Assembly (NCBI GenBank): GCA_028281495.1
Contig: JANQJU010000025.1
Span: 25,500-89,499 of the forward strand
Direction: 5' to 3'
Length of the DNA stretch: 64,000 nt
Source of the DNA: SAR324 cluster bacterium
GTDB lineage: Bacteria > SAR324 > NAC60-12
Positions 1 to 8,983 of the stretch are shown here, piece after piece; the first letter of the stretch is position 1; every line of letters starts with the position of its first letter. The notes beneath the pieces were generated by a model. That model was given only the letters and a program-made list of their open reading frames with translations, made no database searches and was not told where the DNA came from. The position numbers were made by a program, and so were the translations under genes.

Positions 1-1717
1 TGGTCACTGTTTCTTTCTTAGCCGTAGCCAGAGCATTCTCCAACGACTCAATATCCGAAGCAAAATAGGCTTTAGCCCCTAAGCTTTTTGCATAAGCGGT
101 ATAGTCAATGGGGAGATAATTTCCGGTCAAACGATTGGTGCTTTCCTCTCGATAACGCAGTTCGTTGCCAAATCCAGCACTGCCATGAACCATTTGTAGG
201 TTTTTGATGCATTGGAATCCATGGTTGTCAAACAGAACAATCGTCATTTTGATGCCCTCTTGCAGGCTTGTGACCAATTCTGAATTCAACATCAGGAAGC
301 TGCCATCTCCTACCAAAACATAAACCTCCGCATCGGGATCAACCGCTAACTTAGCTCCTAAACCACCGGCAACCTCGTAGCCCATACACGAAAAACCGTA
401 TTCCATGTGGTATGTCTTGGGACCTTGACTTCGCCACAAGCGATGTAAATCAGCAGGTAAGCTTCCAGCAGCACAAACCACGATATCTTTTGTACCCGCA
501 GCTCGGTTCACACATCCCACCGCAGCGGTTTGGGTGTTTCCATTAGGAATTTGCGCGGCATACAATCGGTCCACTTCTTCATTCCATTCACTCATCAACT
601 GCCTCACATGCTGTTGATAGGAATCGCTGGTTCGAATACCTTCTTTTTCCATCGCTATTTCCAATGCTTTTAATCCTGCCGAAGCGTCGGCTCTCAAACA
701 AACGCCTTCCATTTTTTGTGCGTCGAAGGAAGCCACGTTGAGCCCTAAAATTTGGACATCGGGGTTGAACGCACGCTTTGATGCAGTCATGAAATCATTG
801 AGTCGGGTCCCTACGGCCAAAATCAAATCCGCTTCGCGAGCCAGGATGTTTGCAGCTTTGGAACCTGTAACTCCCATTCCTCCTACATTCATAGGGTGAT
901 CCCAAGGCAACGCACTTTTGCCTCCTTGTGTTTCTGCAACGGGAATTCCAAATTTTTCAGCAAACTGCTGCAATACCTCGGTAGCCAAGGAGAAATGCAC
1001 CCCACCGCCTGCAAGGATGAGTGGTTTTCGGGCCTGTTTCAAATGCAACAAAGCTTCTTGAACCGATCTTTCCGATAAAGGCGTACGATCGATCACATGG
1101 ACTCGTTTGTTGAAAAGAGATTCTGGATAATCAAAAGCCTCTGACTGAACATCCTGAGGTAGAGAGAGGGTAACAGCCCCGGTTTCAACCGGATCGGTCA
1201 GCACTCGCATGGCATTCAAACAAGCACTCATGAGCTGTTCGGGCCGAGAAATTCGATCCCAATACCGGCTCACGGGTTTGAACGCATCGTTAACTGAAAT
1301 GGTGTGATCCCAAGGCACCTCCACTTGCTGCAACACTGGGTCGGGCTGTCGCGTAGCAAAGATATCTCCTGGAAGCAGCAAAACCGGGATACGGTTTACC
1401 GTTGCAGTGGCCGCAGCGGTCACCATGTTGAGCGCACCAGGACCAATGGAACTGGTACACGCATAAATACCCAGACGGTTTTTTTGTTTTGCAAATGCCG
1501 TTGCAGCATGAACAAGGCCTTGTTCGCTAGTTCCCCTTCGGAAGATCAAGCTAGTGCCTCCAAACTCCAAAGCTTCTCCAATCCCAGTCACATTGCCGTG
1601 TCCAAAAATGCCGAACACACCGTGTACAAACTTGTACTCCACTCCATCCATCGACACATATTGTTGGTCGAGAAATCGCATTAAAGCTTGAGATACGGTC
1701 AAACGAATCGTGTTCAT
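1..1717 (-). CDS. iolD: IolD copy 1, trihydroxycyclohexane-1,2-dione hydrolase (3' end cut by window edge)
   Basis: ThDP-dependent enzyme that opens the ring of 3D-trihydroxycyclohexane-1,2-dione to 5-deoxy-glucuronate in inositol catabolism. The reading frame runs from ATG at 1717 off the left edge, giving about 572 codons. By comparison with the complete 623-residue copy at 14145-16016, roughly the last 50 residues are missing. The N-terminal half has the acetolactate-synthase-like ThDP fold, with SEQGLVHAATAFAKQ around the cofactor glutamate and YACTSSIGPGALNMV. The C-terminal half has the Mg-ThDP motif VGDGSFLML followed by FDNHGFQCIKN. The two copies look about 80 percent identical over their first 200 residues. 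It lies downstream of a LacI-type gene on the same strand, and the 463-base gap between them contains three AAACGTTT palindromes, so it is probably repressed in the absence of inositol. Confidence 0.95.
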   Translation of the reverse strand, partial: MNTIRLTVSQALMRFLDQQYVSMDGVEYKFVHGVFGIFGHGNVTGIGEALEFGGTSLIFRRGTSEQGLVHAATAFAKQKNRLGIYACTSSIGPGALNMVTAAATATVNRIPVLLLPGDIFATRQPDPVLQQVEVPWDHTISVNDAFKPVSRYWDRISRPEQLMSACLNAMRVLTDPVETGAVTLSLPQDVQSEAFDYPESLFNKRVHVIDRTPLSERSVQEALLHLKQARKPLILAGGGVHFSLATEVLQQFAEKFGIPVAETQGGKSALPWDHPMNVGGMGVTGSKAANILAREADLILAVGTRLNDFMTASKRAFNPDVQILGLNVASFDAQKMEGVCLRADASAGLKALEIAMEKEGIRTSDSYQQHVRQLMSEWNEEVDRLYAAQIPNGNTQTAAVGCVNRAAGTKDIVVCAAGSLPADLHRLWRSQGPKTYHMEYGFSCMGYEVAGGLGAKLAVDPDAEVYVLVGDGSFLMLNSELVTSLQEGIKMTIVLFDNHGFQCIKNLQMVHGSAGFGNELRYREESTNRLTGNYLPIDYTAYAKSLGAKAYFASDIESLENALATAKKETVT

Positions 1718-1745
1718 ATGCCTCTGATGTTTTTTTGGGGTTTTC

Positions 1746-1757
1746 GTAAACGTTTGC
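1746..1757. promoter_or_regulatory. LacI-family operator, about 30 bases before iolD1
   Basis: GTAAACGTTTGC, centred on the palindrome AAACGTTT. The same core occurs before the inositol importer, iolA and iolC, so it is read as a site for the window's LacI-type regulator. Its place just upstream of the iolD1 start would block elongation or initiation. Confidence 0.6.
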
Positions 1758-1886
1758 GTAAGAGAAAATAATAAGAAAATCAACCTTTTCTCGATACCAA
1801 AAAGGGTTCCTATTAACGCAAAAAAGGGTGGTGTTTTCTTTGTGATGCTTCGATTTGTTTGTGATTGCCTCCAAACATGTTCAAAC

Positions 1887-1898
1887 GTAAACGTTTTC
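1887..1898. promoter_or_regulatory. LacI-family operator, distal iolD1 site
   Basis: GTAAACGTTTTC with the shared AAACGTTT core, about 140 bases from the proximal site. Two spaced sites would allow DNA looping, but this is inference. Confidence 0.6.
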
Positions 1899-2076
1899 TT
1901 AAAATATCACAATAAAAAATCAGCATTCTGTCTCTTTTTTCTTCAAATATTTATATTTGTCAAAAATTTAATATTTAAATGACAAAATACCAAACATTCT
2001 TTGTGAAGAAAATTTCATATTTTTGATGATAACCAAAATTATGTCTTTAAAATGTGCATTAAGAAGGCCGCATCTT

Positions 2077-2090
2077 AGAAAACGTTTTCT
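2077..2090. promoter_or_regulatory. Perfect 14-base palindrome, LacI-family operator
   Basis: AGAAAACGTTTTCT is a perfect palindrome about 90 bases downstream of the regulator's stop codon. It shares the AACGTT centre with the other sites. Confidence 0.55.
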
Positions 2091-2180
2091 GGTGCCTACT
2101 ATACAGATCTTTTTGGTCGGAAGGTTTTTTTTGAGTGGAAATTGGTCGGGAAACTTGGAAGATCCAGAGAAAGAGAAGGT

Positions 2181-3176
2181 TCAGGCAGTTTTACGAACGA
2201 TGAGCTGAGGATCAAGGATAACTTTTTTGGTTTTCAGATCGGCTGGATTTTCAAGCAATCGTACTAGGATATCTACGGACATACTCCCCATTTCATACTG
2301 GGGTTGCTTGACAGTGGTGAGTTGAATTTCTTCCATCGAAGCGAGCGGAATGTCATCAAATCCGACAACCGCCAAGTCGGCAGGAATAGAGAATCCCAAG
2401 TTTTTGGCACCTTCCATGATGCCCAAGGCCAAGATATCATTTCCCGCAACAATCGCTTTGGGTATCTGACGGCTCCGAATCATTTCTTGAATCAGATGGT
2501 AGGCGGTTTCTTGATGGTAATCTTTTAGATAAACGAAGTCTTCGCGGACCTCCATCCCGTAGGCTCGATGAGCATCACGAAATCCTTGTAAACGATCTTC
2601 AACCATGCCCGCGCCTTGAAATCCCCCAATGAACCCAATGGGGTCGTAACCCGATTCAATCAGATGTTTTGTTGCGATGAAGCCTCCATAGGTGTTGTTG
2701 CTCACTACAAACCCATTTTGTGTCTGCTGAGGCGCATTGCTAACGTAAACGATAGGCAGGGCGTTTCTTACTTTTTCCTCCAAGCGTTCGGTCTGAGAAG
2801 AACTCGGTGAAATGATCAAACCATCCACCCGTTTTTCAATAAGAATTTGAATGTATTTGATCTCGTTTTCGATTTGATAATTGGTATTGCACAAAAACAA
2901 ATTGTAACCCGCTTGATTGGCCCGTTCTTCGGCACCACGAGCGAGAAAGGGATAAAATGGATTGGTGATATCGGGAATGATCAAACCAAGCGTCAACGTT
3001 TGTTTTTTGACCAATCCGCGGGCAATTTCATTGGGCTGGTAATTCATTTCTTGAGCGATGGCGAGAATTCTCGTTTTGGTTGCTTGGCTCACGCCTTCTT
3101 TCCCGTTCAAAGCACGAGAAACGGAAGCATAAGAAACGTTGGCCATCTTTGCGATGTCTTTGATCGTAACATTCAT
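2181..3176 (-). CDS. LacI-family transcriptional regulator, probable inositol repressor
   Basis: A 331-residue DNA-binding repressor. Residues 1-60 form the LacI helix-turn-helix and hinge helix (VTIKDIAKMANVSYASVSRA, then NYQPNEIARGL). The rest is a periplasmic-binding-protein-like sugar-sensing domain starting LTLGLIIPDITNPFYP and including VAGNDILALGIMEG and VVGFDDIPLASM near the C-terminus. The ATG at 3176 places the helix-turn-helix at the normal position. The frame is open upstream to 3245, but the 23 extra residues do not look like family sequence. No strong ribosome-binding site is visible before 3176. It lies upstream of iolD1 on the same strand and is the only LacI-type gene in view, while LacI-type palindromes lie at every iol promoter here. 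An inositol or 2-keto-inositol-derived effector is inferred. Confidence 0.93.
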   Translation of the reverse strand: MNVTIKDIAKMANVSYASVSRALNGKEGVSQATKTRILAIAQEMNYQPNEIARGLVKKQTLTLGLIIPDITNPFYPFLARGAEERANQAGYNLFLCNTNYQIENEIKYIQILIEKRVDGLIISPSSSQTERLEEKVRNALPIVYVSNAPQQTQNGFVVSNNTYGGFIATKHLIESGYDPIGFIGGFQGAGMVEDRLQGFRDAHRAYGMEVREDFVYLKDYHQETAYHLIQEMIRSRQIPKAIVAGNDILALGIMEGAKNLGFSIPADLAVVGFDDIPLASMEEIQLTTVKQPQYEMGSMSVDILVRLLENPADLKTKKVILDPQLIVRKTA

Positions 3177-3419
3177 AAGGGATGCATTTTCTTCAAAAGT
3201 GGAAGTTCTGCGACAGAAGACACGTTCTGTCGGTAGTTGATGCATGCGTTGTAAGTTAAACTAAAAGCAGAGGCGACACGAATTTTTTTCGAATCTGACC
3301 TGATTCGAATACCGTTAACGATGGCAAATCCAATTTTTCCATATTACTTACTTAGGTAGAGGAGACTCATCACAAATTTTTGAGAATACAACCACTACTC
3401 TCCGTAGAAAGAGCAAACA

Positions 3420-3845
3420 ATGATACACATTTCTTCCACCGTGGCCATTCCAGAGGACGAAATTGAAATCCAAGCCATTCGAGCGCAGGGGGCCGGAGGA
3501 CAAAATGTCAATAAGGTTTCCACAGCCATCCACTTACGTTTTGACATTCATGCCTCGTCACTGCCCGAACGTTATAAAAAGCGCTTGTTGCGTCTCAATG
3601 ACCACCGTCTCACTCAAGAAGGGGTGATCATTATCAAAGCTCAAAAACATCGCAGTCAAGAAAAGAACAAGGCCGATGCTTTGGAGCGATTACAGGATTT
3701 AATTCGGCAGGCAATGGTGGTGCAAAAACGTCGGAAAGCAACGAAACCCACTGTTGCATCCCAACAAAAGCGAGTGGAATCGAAAAAGAAACGAGGGCAA
3801 ATGAAGGTATGGCGTAAAAAACCCGGCCAATCATTCGAAGATTGA
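3420..3845 (+). CDS. arfB: ArfB-type ribosome-rescue peptidyl-tRNA hydrolase
   Basis: A 141-residue release-factor-like protein that hydrolyses peptidyl-tRNA on stalled ribosomes without needing a stop codon. The GGQ motif lies in GAGGQNVNKVSTAIHLRFD near residues 23-41. The C-terminal tail from about residue 100 is rich in Lys, Arg and Gln (KKRGQMKVWRKK), as expected for the segment that inserts into the mRNA channel. There is no stop-codon recognition domain, and the length matches ArfB (YaeJ). It stands alone on the plus strand between two minus-strand genes and has no evident link to inositol use. Confidence 0.93.
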   Translation: MIHISSTVAIPEDEIEIQAIRAQGAGGQNVNKVSTAIHLRFDIHASSLPERYKKRLLRLNDHRLTQEGVIIIKAQKHRSQEKNKADALERLQDLIRQAMVVQKRRKATKPTVASQQKRVESKKKRGQMKVWRKKPGQSFED

Positions 3846-3847
3846 TT

Positions 3848-3875
3848 CATCATATGATTTATTTATCAAATGATG
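3848..3875. terminator. Inverted repeat between convergent arfB and rfaE2
   Basis: CATCATATGAT and ATCAAATGATG form an 11-base stem with one mismatch around a 6-base loop. It lies right after the arfB stop and before the end of the convergent rfaE2. It is AT-rich and lacks a clear U-run, so it is a weak bidirectional terminator candidate. Confidence 0.3.
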
Positions 3876-3904
3876 GAAGGCGGGGAATGCGATTCCAGGG
3901 GTGA

Positions 3905-4408
3905 TCATTCATCTGTATCTTTTAATGATCCTATTTTTTGAATTAATTTCGTAGTGGAATACTCGTGACACAGGTCTAGAAATTCGATTCGACCGCCATA
4001 GCTATAAACTAATTCAGCTTCCGGCATTTTTTTACCAAAAGGGGGCTTGTAATCGCTCCCTTTGCAATGAATGTCCGGTTGTATTTGCTGAATCATACTC
4101 ACCGGTGTTTCTTCTTGAAATACAACAATATAATCCACATCTTCTAATGCAGAAATCATTTCTACTCTAGCCGTTTCGTCGAAAATAGGCCGGTCTGCCC
4201 CTTTCAATTTTCTTATTGAGCTATCGGAATTCAGTCCTACAATCAGAATATCGCCCATTGCTTTCGCTTGCTGGATACTCCTAACATGGCCAGGATGCAG
4301 AACGTCAAAACATCCATTCGTCCATACGACGGTTTTCCCGGTGCTTTTCAACTTTTTCCTTTGTTCTACTAATCTGTTGATTGGAATTACTTTTTCTGTT
4401 TTAGGCAT
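3905..4408 (-). CDS. rfaE2: D-glycero-beta-D-manno-heptose 1-phosphate adenylyltransferase
   Basis: Nucleotidyltransferase that makes ADP-heptose for the LPS inner core. At 167 residues it matches the stand-alone second domain of HldE. The cytidylyltransferase fold shows TNGCFDVLHPGHV, with the catalytic HxGH, then VGLNSDSSIRKLKGADRPI and a C-terminal YSTTKLIQKI segment. The start is taken as the ATG at 4408; the frame can be extended only to a TTG at 4429 without a better ribosome-binding site. The kinase half (rfaE1) is not in this window. It implies a Gram-negative outer membrane. Confidence 0.93.
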   Translation of the reverse strand: MPKTEKVIPINRLVEQRKKLKSTGKTVVWTNGCFDVLHPGHVRSIQQAKAMGDILIVGLNSDSSIRKLKGADRPIFDETARVEMISALEDVDYIVVFQEETPVSMIQQIQPDIHCKGSDYKPPFGKKMPEAELVYSYGGRIEFLDLCHEYSTTKLIQKIGSLKDTDE

Positions 4409-4632
4409 AAAAATTTCTTGGGGTTTCAAACACTCAATTTAGGGGAATATTCTCAATGATGTCTCAAGTGGAGATATATTCTTTAAATGTATTATAGGAA
4501 AGACAATCTACCATTGATGTCCAAAAAAGGGTAGCGTCCTCATTTGGGCTTGTAAGGGATCAGTTGTAGTTGTTTGGGAAGAGTTTTATGGAGCAGATAA
4601 CAAGCAGGGGCAGGGGTTGTTGGCACTTACAA

Positions 4633-4953
4633 CTATGCGGACTCTTCCAATTCGGTCTTGGAAGTAACGGGAGAGGACGCAAAATGCTTTTTCAGTGTTT
4701 CCACTTCAAAGGCATGTTGCTTGGTGAGAGCTTCTAACTCTTGAGCGTGTTTAGCTTGTTGGGATTCGAGTTCTTTTTCTAGAGCTTCGTATTGTTTGGC
4801 GAGTTCTTCATATTTGAGTTGCTGTTGAGCAAATCGCATTTTGATGAAAATCAGAATGGCTCCGGCGACCAGGACAAAAGCAATCATGTCACGGAGGTCA
4901 GGAATATTGAGCAAACTGGTTTGTATGCTTTCTAAGAAACCACCATCTTCCAT
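4633..4953 (-). CDS. Small membrane-anchored coiled-coil protein, unknown function
   Basis: A 106-residue protein not recognised as a named family. An N-terminal segment of about 20 residues is followed by one membrane span (MIAFVLVAGAILIFIKM, about residues 21-37). Beyond it is a long charged helix rich in Glu, Gln, Lys and Ala (about 40-95) with heptad spacing typical of a coiled coil. The ATG at 4953 is chosen because GAAGG lies 7 bases before it; the frame is open further upstream into the permease gene. It starts 58 bases after the inositol-type permease and is probably cotranscribed with the importer. Roles such as organising the transporter or tethering a partner are speculative. Confidence 0.7.
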   Translation of the reverse strand: MEDGGFLESIQTSLLNIPDLRDMIAFVLVAGAILIFIKMRFAQQQLKYEELAKQYEALEKELESQQAKHAQELEALTKQHAFEVETLKKHFASSPVTSKTELEESA

Positions 4954-5011
4954 ATTTGACCCTTCATTGAAAAGTGGATGGGATTTGAAGCAACCCCATC
5001 CGAATTGATTG

Positions 5012-5965
5012 TTACGCTTTACGTCGTTTTTGTGCATCCAACAGAACGGCAGCAATAATAATCATCCCTTTGATGATTTGTTGCCAGTTGGGATCCACCC
5101 CCATCATGTTCAGGCCTTTGTTCATCACGCCGATAATCAAAGCCCCTACCACACACATGGGTACGGAACCAATCCCCCCCGATAGTGAGGTACCACCAAT
5201 GACGGTTGCCGCAATCGCATCCAACTCCCACATCACTCCGAAAGTTGGGTTCCCGGCGTAGGCACGGGAGGTCAACATCGCACCACCTAAACCAGCCAGT
5301 GCCCCAGCGAGCAAGTAAACTTTGACTAACGTCATTTCTACATTGATGCCACAAATTCGAGCTGTTTGCACGTTGCCACCAATCGCAAATACATGCCGAC
5401 CAAAGGTCATGTGATTCATTAAAATGTGGCACGCTATCGCGACGAAAATATAAATGATCACTAAACCAGGAATTCCCAAAACAGATCCTTCACCGATAGA
5501 GGTAAAAGACAAGGAACTCGCATCGACCGGACGCCCAGAGCTGACCAACTGTGCGGCTCCACGCGCCATCGTCATCATGCCCAAGGTTGCGATAAAAGGA
5601 GGAATGCGTCCGAATGCGGTAATGCTACCATTGATCAAGCCGCAGAACCCACCCATTGCAATCGCTCCGCCAAAAGCCAGCAGAGTCATGGCCATGTCTT
5701 CGGTTCCGGTCACAATCATTGCCGCAGTGACCGATGCCAAAGCAACAATAGATCCAGATGAAAGATCGATCCCTGTGGTAATGATCGCAAAAGTCACGCC
5801 AATGGAAAGAATCCCGAACATCGATACTTGTTCGAGGATACTGAAAGCGGTTCGCATGGAAGCGAAACCTTCGATCTTTACCGAGAGTGCTGCAAACAGC
5901 AGCAAAAGGATGAAAACCATCCCATATTTATTTAGAATTTCCTTTGTATTGATAGTTGTAGCCAT
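5012..5965 (-). CDS. ABC sugar (probable myo-inositol) permease, RbsC family
   Basis: A 317-residue inner-membrane permease of the ribose/xylose/inositol ABC class (BPD_transp_2). About ten hydrophobic segments are present. Family hallmarks are GVTFAIITTGIDLSSGSIVAL near residues 56-76, the LAGLGGAML segment, and the loop NPTFGVMWELDAIAATVIGG followed by TSLSGGIGS. The ATG at 5965 comes 3 bases after the stop of the ATPase gene, and the GAAGGG ribosome-binding site sits across that stop, so translation is coupled. The binding protein and ATPase upstream complete the importer. Inositol as substrate is inferred from the surrounding iol genes and shared operators; Caulobacter IatP is the functional counterpart. 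Confidence 0.92.
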   Translation of the reverse strand: MATTINTKEILNKYGMVFILLLLFAALSVKIEGFASMRTAFSILEQVSMFGILSIGVTFAIITTGIDLSSGSIVALASVTAAMIVTGTEDMAMTLLAFGGAIAMGGFCGLINGSITAFGRIPPFIATLGMMTMARGAAQLVSSGRPVDASSLSFTSIGEGSVLGIPGLVIIYIFVAIACHILMNHMTFGRHVFAIGGNVQTARICGINVEMTLVKVYLLAGALAGLGGAMLTSRAYAGNPTFGVMWELDAIAATVIGGTSLSGGIGSVPMCVVGALIIGVMNKGLNMMGVDPNWQQIIKGMIIIAAVLLDAQKRRKA

Positions 5966-5968
5966 AAC

Positions 5969-7498
5969 TTACCCTTCATCATAGTGTAACGCATGTTCTG
6001 CCGTTTCCCCGGCTGCCATTTTGAGAATCACTTCCTGAGAAGCTTCAGTACGATCCAAAATTCCACTTTCTTTGCCTTCGCACATCACCATAATGCGATC
6101 ACTGAGGGCTAAGAGTTCCAACATTTCCGAAGAAATCACGACAATGGCTTTACCCATACGGGCGAGGTCTACAATCAACTTGTAAATCTCAGCTTTGGCT
6201 CCCACGTCGATCCCTTTGGTGGGTTCATCCAGGATCAATAATTCTGGCTCCAACAGTAGCCAGCGAGAAATGAGAACCTTCTGTTGATTTCCTCCTGAGA
6301 GATTGGCAATGATCTCATCGATGTTTGGAGTCTTGATCCGCATCTGTTCTTTTTTCTCTTCCGAGACTTCTGCGGCCAAAGGTTTTTGGATGAGTCCATA
6401 TTTGATGTAAGGGTGCAATTCGGGCATTATCATGTTGTTCATAACGCTCATGTTTAGGAGACACCCGGTTTTCTTGCGGTCTTCGGTCACCAATCCCATA
6501 CGCAACGCAATCGCATCACGGGGTTTTTTGATGTCATACTGCTTGCCGTGTACCGTGATAGTGCCAGAGGCGGCCGGTTTGTAACCAAAAATTGCTTCAG
6601 CCAGTTCGGTCCTTCCGGCTCCCACCAGCCCAGCGATTCCGAAAACCTCGCCTGTACGTACCTGAAACGTAATATTTTCAAACTTTCCGGGAAGCGACAG
6701 GTCTTTGACATCCAGCAAGACTTCACCAATCGGGATGTCGTCGTTACGCTGGAACATTTCGTTCATTTCCCGACCGACCATCATTTTAATGAGGCCTTCT
6801 TTGGTCATGTCCTGGGTTTTGTGCGTCCCGACATACACCCCATCTCGAAGCACGGAGACTTCTTCAGAGAGTTCGAACACCTCCCCCAGTTTGTGTGAAA
6901 TATAAATCACGGCAATACCGCGTGCTTGGACTTTACGCACAATGACATACAACTGAGCCACTTCCGCTTCCGTCAGAGCAGTCGTCGGCTCATCCATGAT
7001 GATCACTTTGGCATTATAAGAAACCGCTGTTGCAATGGCCAACAACTGAGCCTTTGCTACAGGGACGTTTCCCATCAGGGCATTCACATTCATTGGAATC
7101 CCAAGATCTTCCAAAGTCTCCTGGGTCCTTTGATTCATTGCCTTTTGGTTCAGTAAGAACCCCTTTTTGATCTCACGGCCTAAATAAAAGTTATTGGCCG
7201 CTGACAAGTTTCCCGCTGGACTGATCTCTTGGGGAACCATGGACAAGCCACTGCGGATGGCATGGATGGGGGCTTTGGGATTGAAGGTTTCCCCATCCAG
7301 AATCAGTTCTCCGCCTGGATCGGGGGTGTAGATGCCATACAAGATTTTCATCAATGTGGATTTGCCCGCTCCGTTCTCGCCCATCAGCGCATGGATGCTG
7401 CCCCTGCGAACTTTCAAGTTCACGTTGTCCAGCGCTTTCACGCCAGGGAATGTTTTGCTCACATTCCGCATTTCCAATATGTATTCGGAGTCACTCAT
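5969..7498 (-). CDS. ABC sugar (probable myo-inositol) ATPase with two nucleotide-binding domains
   Basis: A 509-residue RbsA/MglA-type ATPase. Domain 1 (about 1-245) has Walker A GENGAGKSTLMK and Walker B VIIMDEPTTAL. Domain 2 (about 255-500) has AGLVGAGRTELAEAIFG in place of a full Walker A, the signature LSGGNQQKVLISRWL and Walker B LLILDEPTKGIDVG. The degenerate second P-loop is normal for this family. The ATG at 7498, preceded by AAAGG, is chosen over the open frame up to 7585. It lies between the binding-protein gene (127 bases upstream) and the permease. Confidence 0.95.
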   Translation of the reverse strand: MSDSEYILEMRNVSKTFPGVKALDNVNLKVRRGSIHALMGENGAGKSTLMKILYGIYTPDPGGELILDGETFNPKAPIHAIRSGLSMVPQEISPAGNLSAANNFYLGREIKKGFLLNQKAMNQRTQETLEDLGIPMNVNALMGNVPVAKAQLLAIATAVSYNAKVIIMDEPTTALTEAEVAQLYVIVRKVQARGIAVIYISHKLGEVFELSEEVSVLRDGVYVGTHKTQDMTKEGLIKMMVGREMNEMFQRNDDIPIGEVLLDVKDLSLPGKFENITFQVRTGEVFGIAGLVGAGRTELAEAIFGYKPAASGTITVHGKQYDIKKPRDAIALRMGLVTEDRKKTGCLLNMSVMNNMIMPELHPYIKYGLIQKPLAAEVSEEKKEQMRIKTPNIDEIIANLSGGNQQKVLISRWLLLEPELLILDEPTKGIDVGAKAEIYKLIVDLARMGKAIVVISSEMLELLALSDRIMVMCEGKESGILDRTEASQEVILKMAAGETAEHALHYDEG

Positions 7499-7625
7499 AA
7501 GGCCTTTAATCTCTATAAAGTTAGGTAAGGGTTGCTGAGGTGGTCTTATAGAATCGCCCTCTGCTGAAGGCTCCGACCACCTCAAAGCAGTCGATAACGA
7601 GCTGTTTTTACCAAACTAAAAGAAA

Positions 7626-8567
7626 TTAATATTTGGCCTTGTATTCTTCTTTTTGAGCAGGTCCCACTAGCTCAAAAGGAATCCACACGTATTTTTCAAC
7701 TTTCTTGCCTTGAGCCAATTTGTAAGCCGTTTCGGCACCACCATAGCCTTGTCCAGTCGCACTTTGGAACACAGTCACATCCAAACCGCCTCCCAGGTAT
7801 TCTAGAGCATCGGGAGTTGCATCAACGCCAGCGATAATCATGTCGGCATCGGTTTTTCCGGCTTTTTTTGCTGCCAAATGAGCGCCAATCGCCATTTCAT
7901 CATTGTTGGCAAGAATCACATTCATGGAAGGATGAGCTTGGAGCCAATCTTCAACGATTTGCAAAGCTTTCGCACGATCCCACTGTCCTTCTTGCTCCAC
8001 AAGCAACTTCATATTGGAATTCTTCTCCATAATTTGCTTGTTTCCTTGAGTACGCATGATTTGCGCTTCTTGTCCTAGCATGCCCATCAATAGTCCCACA
8101 TTGCCGGGTTTTCCGCCCAACATCTCAGCGACTCGCTCCGCTTGCAGAATTCCAGCTTGAATCGATTCAGATCCTACATAGGCGTCCACTCGTTTCATCG
8201 TGGTTTCATCAGGCAGGCGGTTGACAATCACTAAGGGAATCCCAGCTCGCTTAGCCTTTGCAGCGATGGGTTTGACGGTTTGTACATCTGTAGGCACGAC
8301 CATGAGAGCATCCACCCCTTGGGCGATGAAGTTTTCCACGTCGTTCAACATAATGGCAGGGTCGTTTCTCGCGTCGGTGAGTTTGATCTCAAGGTGATCA
8401 TTTTCTGCATCAAATTTGCGAACTCCCTCATATAAGTAGGAAAGCCATTTGTCCGCAAAAGAAGGCATGGGTGCCCCAATGACCATATCTTTTTTGTGAC
8501 CATCGGCCCAAGCTGCGACAGACATACAACACAATACTGCGATAGCGACTACAATTTTTTTCATCAT
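7626..8567 (-). CDS. Periplasmic sugar-binding protein of the inositol-type importer
   Basis: A 313-residue RbsB-type binding protein (Peripla_BP_4). The signal peptide is KKIVVAIAVLCCMSVAAWA, with cleavage expected after AWA. The mature protein shows VDALMVVPTDVQTVKPIAAK, ANNDEMAIGAHLAAKKAG and IAGVDATPDALEYL, the typical hinge and ligand-loop positions. GGAG lies before the first of two adjacent ATG codons (8567, 8564). It is the first gene of a binding protein-ATPase-permease operon with a clear promoter and an overlapping AAACGTTT operator upstream. Inositol specificity is inferred from context; IbpA of Caulobacter is the functional counterpart. Confidence 0.93.
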   Translation of the reverse strand: MMKKIVVAIAVLCCMSVAAWADGHKKDMVIGAPMPSFADKWLSYLYEGVRKFDAENDHLEIKLTDARNDPAIMLNDVENFIAQGVDALMVVPTDVQTVKPIAAKAKRAGIPLVIVNRLPDETTMKRVDAYVGSESIQAGILQAERVAEMLGGKPGNVGLLMGMLGQEAQIMRTQGNKQIMEKNSNMKLLVEQEGQWDRAKALQIVEDWLQAHPSMNVILANNDEMAIGAHLAAKKAGKTDADMIIAGVDATPDALEYLGGGLDVTVFQSATGQGYGGAETAYKLAQGKKVEKYVWIPFELVGPAQKEEYKAKY

Positions 8568-8732
8568 TTTTGTCTCCTCTAATTTGAACTTTGAATAATT
8601 TCCCTCCGTACCATTTAGGAAGAGATGATTTCCATTTCACATTCAGTTGATAAAACGGTTTATTGAATACCAATCTGTATGTTCAAAGTGCCTCCCCAAA
8701 CAAACAGATGACTTTCATTACTAGACTTCCCC

Positions 8733-8748
8733 TGTGAACGTTTTCACA
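8733..8748. promoter_or_regulatory. LacI-family operator, downstream importer site
   Basis: TGTGAACGTTTTCACA: six-base arms TGTGAA/TTCACA around an imperfect CGTT centre. It could pair with the site at 8913-8928 by looping, at a spacing of 180 bases. Confidence 0.55.
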
Positions 8749-8912
8749 TGGAAATTTCATCGAATTTTGAGTTTAACAAACAGTCCGTACCCTAATCTAG
8801 GCATAGCCTGTAACCTGTTATTGAGTCTTACTATAAAGAGCAGCACCACTTAGTTGATTTTGATGTAAATCCCGTCAATTGAATCAATTTTGCTTAAAAA
8901 CTCAAAATTAGA

Positions 8913-8928
8913 TGTAAACGTTTTCACG
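8913..8928. promoter_or_regulatory. LacI-family operator at the importer promoter
   Basis: TGTAAACGTTTTCACG with the core AAACGTTT at 8916-8923. It directly abuts the -10 box on the transcribed side, the standard place for a repressor that blocks RNA polymerase. Confidence 0.65.
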
Positions 8929-8955
8929 GTATAACGGCACAATGACCCGTGTCAA
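8928..8955 (-). promoter_or_regulatory. Sigma-70-type promoter of the importer operon
   Basis: On the minus strand, TTGACA (8950-8955) is followed after 16 bases by TATACC (8928-8933). The -35 is a perfect consensus. Transcription would run toward the binding-protein gene and is immediately followed by an operator. Confidence 0.6.
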
Positions 8956-8983
8956 GCGGTTTTTTAATTGTTGTTGACCATTT

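Larger units (their letters stand above)
1718..2180. promoter_or_regulatory. AT-rich regulatory region between lacI-type gene and iolD1
   Basis: No convincing gene is seen in these 463 bases. It holds three palindromes with the core AACGTT (1746-1757, 1887-1898, 2077-2090) and long A/T tracts. The two sites nearer iolD1 probably control iolD1. The site at 2077-2090 is just downstream of the regulator's stop codon. Confidence 0.7.
8568..8983. promoter_or_regulatory. Regulatory region of the importer operon
   Basis: No gene is seen in these 416 bases. It contains a minus-strand promoter (8928-8955), an operator touching its -10 box (8913-8928) and a second operator-like palindrome (8733-8748) about 170 bases closer to the gene. 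Confidence 0.75.

Noticed and set aside
1551..1874. 107-codon minus-strand frame across the iolD1 start
   Set aside because: It runs in another frame over the true iolD1 N-terminus and operator region.
5019..5432. 137-codon minus-strand frame inside the permease gene
   Set aside because: Shadow frame; the permease frame has clear family motifs over the same bases.
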